Source: Gordonia polyisoprenivorans NBRC 16320 = JCM 10675
GTDB taxonomy: Bacteria > Actinomycetota > Actinomycetes > Mycobacteriales > Mycobacteriaceae
Direction: 5' to 3'
NCBI RefSeq assembly: GCF_000241325.1
Contig: NZ_BAEI01000068.1
Location: 1-64,000, forward strand
Length of the DNA: 64,000 nt
Shown: one piece after another, positions 26,267-34,454 of the stretch
Layout: each line of letters starts with the position of its first letter
How positions within the stretch are numbered: position 1 is the first letter of the stretch
The notes under the pieces: generated by a model
The model's database searches: none
What the model was told of the DNA's origin: nothing
What the model saw: only the letters and a program-made list of their open reading frames with translations
Position numbers and translations under genes: made by a program

Positions 26267-26776
26267 TCACAGGATCGCGTGACCGCCGCTGGACCCGTAT
26301 CCGCCCGAGCCACGGCTCGTTTCGTCCAGTTCGGTGACCTCGACGAACTCGGGCAGTTCGACTCGTTGGATCACCAGCTGCGCGATGCGGTCACCGCGCG
26401 AGATGTGGATGGTCTCGGTCGGATCGAGGTTGATCAGACACACCTTGATCTCACCGCGGTACCCGGCGTCGATCGTGCCGGGAGCGTTGACGATCGACAG
26501 ACCGGCGCGCGCGGCGAGTCCGGATCTGGGGTGGACCAGGCCGACGGTGCCGTACGGCAGTGCGATCGCGATCCCGGTGCCCACGAGTTGTTGACGCCCG
26601 GCCCCGAGTTCGAGATCGATGGTGGAGCACAGATCGACCCCGGCATCACCGGGATGGGCGCGCACGGGCAGTGCGATGTCGGGGTCGAGTCGTTGAATCC
26701 GGACCGGTGGGATCGAATCGGACGAGGACGAATCGGACGGGTCGGACCCGGTCACAGGGGGGAATTCTGAGGCCAC
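26267..26776 (-). CDS. dut: dUTP pyrophosphatase
   Basis: A 169-residue trimeric dUTPase that removes dUTP and makes dUMP for thymidylate synthesis. Motifs are DAGVDLCS (1), HPRSGLAARAGLSIVN (2-3), PGTIDAGYRGEIKV and the C-terminal P-loop-like RGSGGYGSSGGH (5). The N-terminus has about 15 extra Ser/Asp-rich residues compared with M. tuberculosis Dut. GTG 26776 lies 6 nt after TAGTCT, so the message is leaderless. The promoter overlaps the divergent DUF3093 promoter. Confidence 0.95.
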   Translation of the reverse strand: MASEFPPVTGSDPSDSSSSDSIPPVRIQRLDPDIALPVRAHPGDAGVDLCSTIDLELGAGRQQLVGTGIAIALPYGTVGLVHPRSGLAARAGLSIVNAPGTIDAGYRGEIKVCLINLDPTETIHISRGDRIAQLVIQRVELPEFVEVTELDETSRGSGGYGSSGGHAIL

Positions 26777-26782
26777 GGGGGA

Positions 26783-26792
26783 AGACTACGCT
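26783..26792. promoter_or_regulatory. Overlapping divergent -10 boxes of dut and the DUF3093 gene
   Basis: TAGTCT on the minus strand (26788-26783) and TACGCT on the plus strand (26787-26792) share two bases. Each stands 6-7 nt before a GTG start (26776 minus, 26800 plus). Only 23 nt separate the two start codons. Polymerases at the two sites must exclude each other. Confidence 0.55.
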
Positions 26793-26799
26793 GAGGGGT

Positions 26800-27432
26800 G
26801 TGAGTGACCCGGAACCCCGCAGTGCCGCCGAACCCGGCACCCACGAACCCCGCACGGACGAATCCCAGACGAGGCCTACCGACGAGTCCGACTCCGTGGT
26901 CTCCTCGAACCCTGAGTCGGGGACGGATCGTGCCGGTGACGGTGGCAACGGTGACGCAGGCGACGGTGATCGGTACGCCGAGCGACTGTCGGTGCCGTGG
27001 TGGTGGTGGCTGGCCGCCGTGGTGGTGACCGGCGTGGTGGGTCATGAGATCCAGCTGTCGGCGCATGATTCGCCGTGGGGTCTGCTCGGTTACCTCGGCG
27101 CGGCGATCGTGTGTGCGTTGGTTCTGGTGTCGATGGGACACACCCGAATTCGGGTGACCGCCGACGGTGAGCTGCACGCCGGGAAGGCGCGGCTGCCACG
27201 GTCGGTCATCGCACGTGGGGCATCGGTGCCGGCATCGGCGAAGAGTGCCGCCCTGGGCCGGCAGCTCGACCCCGCGGCGTTCCTCATCCATCACGCATGG
27301 GTGAAGACGATGGTGTTGCTCGTCCTGGACGACCCGGACGATCCGACACCGTACTGGTTGGTGTCGACGCGCAGGCCCGCAGAACTGTTGAGCGCGTTGG
27401 GTGTTGCCGACGCAACCGCCGGCAACGGGTGA
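26800..27432 (+). CDS. DUF3093 membrane protein
   Basis: A 210-residue protein. Residues 1-58 are a hydrophilic acidic/Thr-Ser-rich tail; two membrane helices follow (about 64-82, beginning with four Trp, and about 92-108); then a small soluble domain contains ARLPRSVIARG and PYWLVSTRRPAEL of DUF3093. Corresponds to Rv2698, next to dut in mycobacteria too. Function unknown. The GTG start is fixed by the -10 box TACGCT 7 nt upstream. Confidence 0.8.
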   Translation: MSDPEPRSAAEPGTHEPRTDESQTRPTDESDSVVSSNPESGTDRAGDGGNGDAGDGDRYAERLSVPWWWWLAAVVVTGVVGHEIQLSAHDSPWGLLGYLGAAIVCALVLVSMGHTRIRVTADGELHAGKARLPRSVIARGASVPASAKSAALGRQLDPAAFLIHHAWVKTMVLLVLDDPDDPTPYWLVSTRRPAELLSALGVADATAGNG

Positions 27433-27472
27433 ACATCCCCACCAGCAACCGGTGATGGGGTGTCACCCTGGG

Positions 27473-27514
27473 CCCCACCACGATCCGCCCGGCGGGCGGA
27501 TCCGTCAGGTGGGG
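27473..27514. terminator. Bidirectional terminator between DUF3093 and DUF4193 genes
   Basis: Two nested perfect stems: CCCCACC (27473-27479) with GGTGGGG (27508-27514), and GATCCGCCC (27482-27490) with GGGCGGATC (27494-27502), loop GGC. It lies between two convergent stops. Confidence 0.7.
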
Positions 27515-27518
27515 TCGA

Positions 27519-27818
27519 TCAGGCGCAGTCCACGCAGATCATGCTGGCGCCGTTCTCACGGGCCAGACGACTGCGGTGGTAGACGAGGAAACAACTGGTG
27601 CAAGTGAATTCGTCGGCCTGCTTCGGGATGACCCGAACCGAGAGTTCTTCTCCGGAGAGGTCGGCGCCGGGCAGTTCGAACGACTCGTCGGTATCGCTTT
27701 CGTCGACGTCGACAGCAGCCGACTGCGCCTCACTGCGCCGTGCCTTCAGCTCCTCGAGCGAGTCCTCGTTCAGGTCCTCGGACTCCGTGCGCCGTGGGGC
27801 GTCGTAATCAGTAGCCAT
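27519..27818 (-). CDS. DUF4193 zinc-ribbon-like protein
   Basis: A 99-residue acidic protein. The first 60 residues are rich in Glu/Asp/Ser; the end has Cys pairs in FTCTSCFLVYHR and MICVDCA, a likely zinc site. The family is actinobacterial, highly conserved and often highly expressed, and corresponds to Rv2699c. AAGG lies about 7 nt before ATG 27818. Such small acidic zinc proteins may bind RNA polymerase or ribosomes, but this is inference only. Confidence 0.88.
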   Translation of the reverse strand: MATDYDAPRRTESEDLNEDSLEELKARRSEAQSAAVDVDESDTDESFELPGADLSGEELSVRVIPKQADEFTCTSCFLVYHRSRLARENGASMICVDCA

Positions 27819-27967
27819 TGTGTGCCTTACCTGGTTGAAGGAGCGCGACCTGGGGTCGTCGGCTCGTGACCTGGACCGCTGGGGCGCTAAGTCGCCGGGA
27901 TTGTCTTGCCGGCGTCACTACAACGTCATGACCGGTGTGATTCGTTACCGATCATCGACCAGACAGT

Positions 27968-27983
27968 TGTGATGTTGATCACA
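27968..27983. promoter_or_regulatory. CRP-type operator (TGTGA-N6-TCACA)
   Basis: The stretch TGTGATGTTGATCACA is a perfect match to the CRP consensus, which is shared by M. tuberculosis Crp (Rv3676). It lies in the 421-nt divergent spacer, 150 nt upstream of the DUF4193 start and 257 nt upstream of the cei start. I see nothing else definite in this spacer. Confidence 0.65.
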
Positions 27984-28239
27984 GTTGGTTGCCAGAACTC
28001 CAGCGGACTCGGGAGTGCGGGCGCCCGAAGCCTAGTGCACGGCCATCACAGAGTCAACAGTGCGTGCACGCCGGATGAAACCGGCGCGTGAGGCGCCGAC
28101 CAGCGCCATCGCCCTACTCGGCGCCGCCTGCGCTCCGTCGCGGTGGCCACCCTCTACAGTTGGGCCAGAATCGGCGGTCGGGCCCGGCATTCATCGCCGG
28201 CGCGCCCGACCCTTCCCTGGTGAAGGAGCGCAGTTCACG

Positions 28240-28959
28240 GTGGTCTCGCAGATTACGACCGGCTATCCCACCGACCACAACGGTCGGCCCTACAAGCGTC
28301 GGAACGCGCGCGCGATCCTCATCCTCCTGGCCGTCCTGGTGGTTCTCGGCATCATCACGTGGTCGGTCGCCCTGGCCGGTTCGGATTCCGACACCACCCC
28401 CACCGCCTGCAACGAGCCGACACCGGCGAGCGCTTCGGCCTCGGCGACCGCCACCGCCGCACAGCCCTCCGCACCCGCGGGCGCGAGCGCAACCCCCTCC
28501 CGGACCGTCGTGAACCGGGATCAGATGCTGTCGGTCGCACCGGCTGCGCTGTCGACCTTCCAGGTGCGTGTCCTCAACGCGTCCACCCAACGCGGCGAGG
28601 CCCAATCGGTGTCCAACGACCTCACCGCCCAGGGGTTCACCCCGGCCAGCGACACCGCATTCGGTGACGACCCGATCTACCCGAATCACGACCTGGACTG
28701 CGTCGCCCAGATCCGGTTCGGCCCCGCCGGACAGGCCGCCGCCGCGTCGGTGTGGCTGGCGATCCCGTGCGCCCAGCTGATCAACGACGGCCGCCGGGGT
28801 ACCGACGTCGACGTCGCACTCGGTGAGTACTACAAGCCGCGCGAGCAGTCACAGGACGCGCAGGCCGCACTCGAGGCGCTGCGTTCGGCCGACCCCAAGA
28901 ACCCGCAGGCCGGAGTTGATCCGGGGCTGGTGAAAGCGGTGCACGCCCAACCCTGCTGA
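28240..28959 (+). CDS. cei: Cell envelope integrity protein Cei (LytR_C domain)
   Basis: A 239-residue membrane-anchored protein. A short cytoplasmic N-terminus (YKRRNARA) precedes one transmembrane helix (about residues 24-46). Then comes an Ala/Ser/Thr/Pro-rich linker, and a LytR C-terminal domain from about 105 (STFQVRVLNASTQRGEAQSV). Homologue of Rv2700, needed for envelope integrity in mycobacteria. GTG 28240 is chosen for the GAAGGAG about 10 nt upstream. It converges on suhB. Confidence 0.86.
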   Translation: MVSQITTGYPTDHNGRPYKRRNARAILILLAVLVVLGIITWSVALAGSDSDTTPTACNEPTPASASASATATAAQPSAPAGASATPSRTVVNRDQMLSVAPAALSTFQVRVLNASTQRGEAQSVSNDLTAQGFTPASDTAFGDDPIYPNHDLDCVAQIRFGPAGQAAAASVWLAIPCAQLINDGRRGTDVDVALGEYYKPREQSQDAQAALEALRSADPKNPQAGVDPGLVKAVHAQPC

Positions 28960-28985
28960 ACGACGCCCGCGGTCGGTGGGGAGCG

Positions 28986-29942
28986 TCAGTCGCGAGCCGG
29001 AAGTGCCCGACGCGCACCGAGATCCTCGAGCAGCGCGACGAAGGCGTCGGCGATCCCGGGAGCCACCGCGATCGTCGCGTGGCCGTCGCAGGACCGCGAA
29101 TCGGCCGGTGGCAGATGGACGACCGCTCCGGCCTCGGCGGCGATCAATCCGCCCGCCGCCCAATCCCAGGGGCTGAGCCCGTGCTCGATGTGGGCATCGA
29201 CCGCCCCGCTGGCGACCATGCACAGATCGAGTGCCGCCGCGCCGATGCGACGGAGGTCGCGTACCCGGGGCAGCAATTGCGCCACGATCGCCCCCTGCTC
29301 CCGCCGGCGCTCCGCGTCGTATCCGAATCCGGTGGCGACGAGGGCGAGCTCGACCCGCTCGATGTCGTTGCAGCGCAACGGCACCGTCTCACCGCCGGCG
29401 CGCAGGAACGCGCCGCCGCCCTCGGCCGCGTGATAGGTGACCGCCCGCGCGACGTCGACCACCGCGCCCGCCACCGAACGACCGTCGACCTGCGCGGCCA
29501 CCGACACCGCATAGGCCGGGATACCGTACATGAAGTTGACGGTCCCGTCGATGGGATCGACGACCCAGCGCACCCCGGTCGGCACATCGACGGCGCCGCC
29601 GGACTCCTCGCCCAGGATTTCGTCGGCCGGTCGGGCCGTGCGGAGGCGATCCCGAATCAGTTGCTCGGTTTCGGTGTCCGCCAAGGTGACCGGGTCGGTC
29701 GGCGTCGACTTGGTGGTCACCGCCTCGACGCCGTCTTCGGCGGCCTGCGGACCCGGACCGCCGAAGAGTTCCGGACGTCGGCGGCGAACATGGTCGGCCG
29801 CGGCCTCCGCGATGTCGACGGCGAGCTCGGCCAGCACGGCAGGACTCTCGACTGTCACATTCGCCGACGGCACATCCTCGGGTGCGACGTTCCGGCCGAC
29901 GGGATCACTGCCTCGTTGCTCCACCTGTCCATGTGAGCACAT
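28986..29942 (-). CDS. suhB: Inositol monophosphatase family protein SuhB
   Basis: Up to 318 residues. Metal-binding motifs are GEESGG, WVVDPIDGTVNF and the C-terminal WDWAAGGLIAAEAGA. It dephosphorylates myo-inositol-1-phosphate, supplying inositol for phosphatidylinositol lipids and possibly mycothiol. The start is unclear: GTG 29942 is the longest frame but its first codons have low third-position GC. GTG 29858 would give about 290 residues, the length of Rv2701c. Divergent from ppgK. Confidence 0.87.
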   Translation of the reverse strand: MCSHGQVEQRGSDPVGRNVAPEDVPSANVTVESPAVLAELAVDIAEAAADHVRRRRPELFGGPGPQAAEDGVEAVTTKSTPTDPVTLADTETEQLIRDRLRTARPADEILGEESGGAVDVPTGVRWVVDPIDGTVNFMYGIPAYAVSVAAQVDGRSVAGAVVDVARAVTYHAAEGGGAFLRAGGETVPLRCNDIERVELALVATGFGYDAERRREQGAIVAQLLPRVRDLRRIGAAALDLCMVASGAVDAHIEHGLSPWDWAAGGLIAAEAGAVVHLPPADSRSCDGHATIAVAPGIADAFVALLEDLGARRALPARD

Positions 29943-30109
29943 CCGGCGCCGCGAGCGGGCGTTCGGGCATCCGGTGAGACGGGGCTCACCGCACTGACCG
30001 ACACCTCCCGGGACGGATTGGCCATCCTCGCTGCACCACGATGCCCGCCTGGATAGCCTGGAGACGCGTCATACCCGATCACCATCGATCCGTATCGAGA
30101 GGACCCGCC

Positions 30110-30943
30110 ATGACCGAGTCCGGCACGCCCGGCTCCCCCACCGCCTCCGCACGCGAAGGAGATCGGGCCCCGGACGAAAAGACTTCGACGGCAACCAATC
30201 TCGCCTTCGGCGTGGACGTCGGCGGCTCCGGTATCAAGGGCGGCATCGTCGATCTCGACACGGGTGCCCTGATAGGTGAACGGTTCAAGGTGCTCACCCC
30301 GCAGCCGGCCACCCCCGACGCGGTCGCCGGCGGGGTCGCCGAGGTCGTCGCGCACTTCGACTGGCAGGGACCGGTCGGCATCACCCTGCCGGGGGTCATC
30401 ACCGGCGGGATCATGCGCACCGCGGCCAACATCGACAAGGGCTGGATCGGCACCGACGTCTACGAACTGTTCAGCAAGAATCTCGACGGCCGGAAGGTCT
30501 CGGTCCTCAATGACGCCGATGCCGCCGGTATGGCCGAGGACGCCTACGGGGCGGGCAAGGGCGTCAATGGCGTCGTGATGCTGCTGACCTTCGGAACCGG
30601 TATCGGCTCGGCGATCCTCAACGACGGAAAACTGGTGCCCAACACCGAACTCGGCCACCTCCAGGTGGGCAAGAAGGAAGCCGAGCACCAGGCGTCGTCG
30701 AAGGTCAAGGAAGACAAGGGATGGTCGTATGAGAAGTGGACCGAGAAGGTCTCCGAGGTCCTCAAAACCTATGAGGCGCTGTTCTGGCCGCGACTGTTCA
30801 TCGTCGGTGGCGGGATCAGTCGCAAGTCGGCGAAATGGATTCCGCTGCTGACCAACTCCACCCCCGTCGAGGCCGCGGCCCTGCTCAACACCGCGGGCAT
30901 CGTCGGGGCGGCCATGGCCGTCGATCAGGGCCTCCGCGTGTAA
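30110..30943 (+). CDS. ppgK: Polyphosphate glucokinase
   Basis: A 277-residue ROK-type kinase phosphorylating glucose with polyphosphate or ATP. The phosphate loop is FGVDVGGSGIKGG, the catalytic Asp is in LNDADAAGMAED, and TFGTGIGSA is the second phosphate motif. The Lys-rich KKEAEHQASSKVKEDKGW loop is typical of polyphosphate-using forms. The first 30 residues are a hydrophilic tail. AGAGGA precedes ATG 30110. It sits immediately upstream of sigA, as in M. tuberculosis. Confidence 0.94.
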   Translation: MTESGTPGSPTASAREGDRAPDEKTSTATNLAFGVDVGGSGIKGGIVDLDTGALIGERFKVLTPQPATPDAVAGGVAEVVAHFDWQGPVGITLPGVITGGIMRTAANIDKGWIGTDVYELFSKNLDGRKVSVLNDADAAGMAEDAYGAGKGVNGVVMLLTFGTGIGSAILNDGKLVPNTELGHLQVGKKEAEHQASSKVKEDKGWSYEKWTEKVSEVLKTYEALFWPRLFIVGGGISRKSAKWIPLLTNSTPVEAAALLNTAGIVGAAMAVDQGLRV

Positions 30944-31005
30944 ATCGTGACCTTCCAACACTGCCGTTGACCTGGCCTTTGTCACATCGGTGGGGGTGGT
31001 GTCGT

Positions 31006-31011
31006 TACAAT
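31006..31011 (+). promoter_or_regulatory. Candidate sigA -10 box
   Basis: TACAAT lies in the ppgK-sigA spacer, about 98 nt before the sigA start. It is a near-consensus -10; no clear -35 stands 17 nt upstream, as is common in this group. Confidence 0.45.
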
Positions 31012-31108
31012 GGATCGCACCGGTGCCATGTGCGCCGCACCAAGCCCTCATCCGCGACGGCCGACGCTGCCGCGAGGACAGTCAAGATTCGCATCCGAAA
31101 GGTTGTAC

Positions 31109-32560
<1,452 letters not shown>

Positions 32561-32583
32561 CCGACACCCTCACGATCCACCTG

Positions 32584-32609
32584 CTGCCCCGGCCCGACGG
32601 CCGGGGCAG
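32584..32609 (+). terminator. sigA terminator hairpin
   Basis: An 11-bp perfect GC stem (CTGCCCCGGCC with GGCCGGGGCAG) and loop CGAC, 23 nt after the sigA stop. No T-tract follows, as is usual in high-GC actinobacteria. Confidence 0.7.
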
Positions 32610-32705
32610 TCGGCGTCTGCGCGCCGATTCCTCAGCTCTGTCAAGGGTTTCGGGCCCGCTGATCGGGACGCACTCGCGGATGCGAGGGGGTGACGGCAGC
32701 ACCCC

Positions 32706-32711
32706 TACGAT
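32706..32711 (+). promoter_or_regulatory. -10 box of the leader-peptide transcript
   Basis: TACGAT ends 7 nt before ATG 32719, which would make the leader peptide the first codons of a leaderless mRNA. Confidence 0.5.
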
Positions 32712-32718
32712 GTCGGAC

Positions 32719-32826
32719 ATGCCGCTTTCGCGCGATGTACCCGGAACTCCCCTGGTGCGTCGCCGTGTCGTCGACCTGGTGCGGGTCGCGTCGATGCTGT
32801 GTCCGGTCGGGCTCGCCGCCGCCTGA
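32719..32826 (+). CDS. Putative cysteine-responsive leader peptide upstream of a TauE/SafE permease
   Basis: A 35-residue open frame (38 if read from ATG 32710) containing LVRRRVVDLVRVASMLC, then PVGLAAA and stop. The pattern Arg-x-x-Val-Asp-Leu-x-Arg-x-x-Ser-x-x-Cys is that of short actinobacterial leader peptides found before sulfur-assimilation and sulfur-transport genes, usually with His where Val stands here. The next gene is a sulfite-exporter-type permease, which fits. A -10 box 7 nt upstream suggests a leaderless start. The single Cys codon (TGT) near the end could sense cysteinyl-tRNA. The stop lies in the first unit of a tandem repeat. Confidence 0.72.
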   Translation: MPLSRDVPGTPLVRRRVVDLVRVASMLCPVGLAAA

Positions 32827-32893
32827 TCCGATGCCGCTCTGATCCGCGGTCTCTCTGATCCGGCGTCTCGCTGATCCGACGTCTGGTTGATCC
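32823..32893 (+). repeat. 16-bp tandem repeat (CTGATCC units) after the leader peptide
   Basis: CTGATCCG begins at 32823, 32839, 32855 and 32871, exactly 16 nt apart, and a fifth decayed unit TTGATCC begins at 32887. The other half of each unit is variable. It fills the spacer between the leader peptide and the permease gene. Confidence 0.8.
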
Positions 32894-32913
32894 ACACAGA
32901 TCCGGTTCAGCCC

Positions 32914-32943
32914 CGACTCTGATTCACCTCCGACTCTGATTCA
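32914..32943 (+). repeat. 17-bp direct repeat before the TauE/SafE gene
   Basis: CGACTCTGATTCA occurs at 32914 and again at 32931 with period 17. It shares the CTGAT core with the preceding 16-bp repeat. A third CGAC follows at 32948 before the sequence diverges. Confidence 0.7.
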
Positions 32944-32974
32944 GCCCCGACACCTTCATCGAAAGACTCTTCTG

Positions 32975-33928
32975 ATGCGCACCATCGTTCTCATCGGCCT
33001 CGTCGGCTTTGCCGCCCAACTGGTCGACGGCAGTCTCGGCATGGCCTACGGCGTCACCACGACGACACTGCTACTGGCCATCGGCACCAATCCCGCCGCC
33101 GCGTCGGCGACCGTCCATCTCGCCGAGATCGGCACCACCCTGGTCTCGGGCGTCTCGCATTGGCGATTCGGCAATGTCGACTGGAAGGTGGTGCGCCGCA
33201 TCGCAATTCCAGGTGCAATCGGCGCATTCCTGGGTGCGACGATCCTGTCGAATCTGTCGACCGAGGCCGCAGCGCCCGTGATGGCCGCGATTCTGTTGGC
33301 CCTGGGTCTCTACATCCTCGTGCGATTCACCTTCAGTGGCATTCCCCGGCAGCACCTCGGGAAGCCGCTGCGCAAACGGTTCCTGTCCCCACTCGGCCTG
33401 ATCGCCGGATTCGTCGACGCCACCGGCGGCGGCGGATGGGGACCGGTTGGCACACCGGCCATCCTGGCCAGCGGGCGTCTCGAGCCACGGAAGGTGATCG
33501 GCTCGATCGACACCAGCGAGTTCATCATCGCCGTTGCCGCGAGCCTCGGATTCCTGTTCAGTCTGGGATCGCAGGGCATCAACTTCGCGTGGGTCGGTGC
33601 GATCCTCGTCGGCGGTGTGCTCGCCGCTCCGCTGGCGGCCTGGCTGGTCCGCCACGTCCCGCCGCGTCTGCTCGGCGCGTCCGTCGGCGGGCTGATCGTG
33701 CTCACCAACGTGCGCAGCCTGCTGCGGGCAGACCTGGTCGACATCGCTCGTCCGGTCCAGACGGCGATCTACACCGTGGTGGTGCTCGCGTGGGCCGCGG
33801 CATTCGCCTACTCGCTGCGCGAGTACCTGCGCGACCGCGAGGTGGAGTCCTCCGACGCCATCAGCTCCCTGCGCGAGGAACAGGAACGCGACACGACGAC
33901 GGGCGCGGTGGCGACGCCGGCACGCTGA
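32975..33928 (+). CDS. TauE/SafE family sulfite-exporter-like permease
   Basis: A 317-residue membrane protein with eight or so hydrophobic segments. The two internal repeats of the family are seen as GFAAQLVDGSLGMAYGVTTTTLL near the N-terminus and GLIAGFVDATGGGGWGPVGTPAIL at about residues 142-165. Members export sulfite or organosulfonates or take up sulfur compounds. Control by the upstream cysteine-type leader peptide would tie it to sulfur status. The last 30 residues are a charged cytoplasmic tail. It is absent from the corresponding M. tuberculosis region, so it may have been inserted between sigA and the following genes. Confidence 0.88.
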   Translation: MRTIVLIGLVGFAAQLVDGSLGMAYGVTTTTLLLAIGTNPAAASATVHLAEIGTTLVSGVSHWRFGNVDWKVVRRIAIPGAIGAFLGATILSNLSTEAAAPVMAAILLALGLYILVRFTFSGIPRQHLGKPLRKRFLSPLGLIAGFVDATGGGGWGPVGTPAILASGRLEPRKVIGSIDTSEFIIAVAASLGFLFSLGSQGINFAWVGAILVGGVLAAPLAAWLVRHVPPRLLGASVGGLIVLTNVRSLLRADLVDIARPVQTAIYTVVVLAWAAAFAYSLREYLRDREVESSDAISSLREEQERDTTTGAVATPAR

Positions 33929-34021
33929 TACCGGGGTTCACCCGGGTCCGCACCTGCGCCGCGATGTGAGCCGCGTCGCACTGCCGGTAACAGTCTGTGG
34001 ATCCCATGTTGCGGGTGCCGC

Positions 34022-34038
34022 CACCCGTGTAACGGGTG
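34022..34038 (+). terminator. Short hairpin downstream of the TauE/SafE gene
   Basis: CACCCGT and ACGGGTG form a 7-bp stem with loop GTA, about 94 nt after the stop. Weak because it lacks a T-tract. The remaining 33929-34177 spacer shows nothing else clear. Confidence 0.35.
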
Positions 34039-34177
34039 AGTGACGACACAACTCGCCGGGGCTGCGGAACAATACGAAAGCCGAAAACGTCTGACACAGT
34101 GAGGTTGGCGCATCGCCCGGATGTGCCGGCTCACGAAGGAATGGCACGAGAGGTGCCGGACCGGGACGGAGGAAACC

Positions 34178-34384
34178 ATGCCAGACATCGCGACCACACC
34201 CCCGATCTCCCTGCCACTGACCGCATCGGATCGCTGCGATCGCTGTGGCGCCGCGGCCAAGGTGCGCGCCGTACTCCCCAACGGCGGCGAACTCCTCTTC
34301 TGCCGGCACCACTTCAACGAGCACGAGGCTCGCCTCGTGGAAATGCAGGCCACCGTGGACCAGTCGGCCGGCGAGCTCGTCTGA
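34178..34384 (+). CDS. DUF7455 small zinc-binding-like protein
   Basis: A 68-residue protein. The core reads LTASDRCDRCGAAAKVRAVLPNGGELLFCRHHFNEHE: a CxxC plus a C-x-H-H group, very likely one zinc site. The family is actinobacterial and regularly found near sigA/sigB. ATG 34178 has GGAGGA just upstream; the frame extends to 34121 without a ribosome site. Function unknown. It ends at a strong bidirectional terminator. Confidence 0.85.
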   Translation: MPDIATTPPISLPLTASDRCDRCGAAAKVRAVLPNGGELLFCRHHFNEHEARLVEMQATVDQSAGELV

Positions 34385-34397
34385 CCGACCCAACACC

Positions 34398-34441
34398 ACG
34401 AGAGGGCCCGGCGGGAAACGTTTCCCGCCGGGCCCTCTCGT
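34398..34441. terminator. Long perfect inverted-repeat terminator
   Basis: A 44-nt perfect palindrome (22 bp per arm; the left arm begins ACGAGAGGGCCCGGCGGG and the centre is AAACGTTT). It lies between the convergent DUF7455 and helicase genes. The T-run of each orientation follows from the AAA/TTT centre only. Confidence 0.85.
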
Positions 34442-34454
34442 CGTCAGTGGGCGC

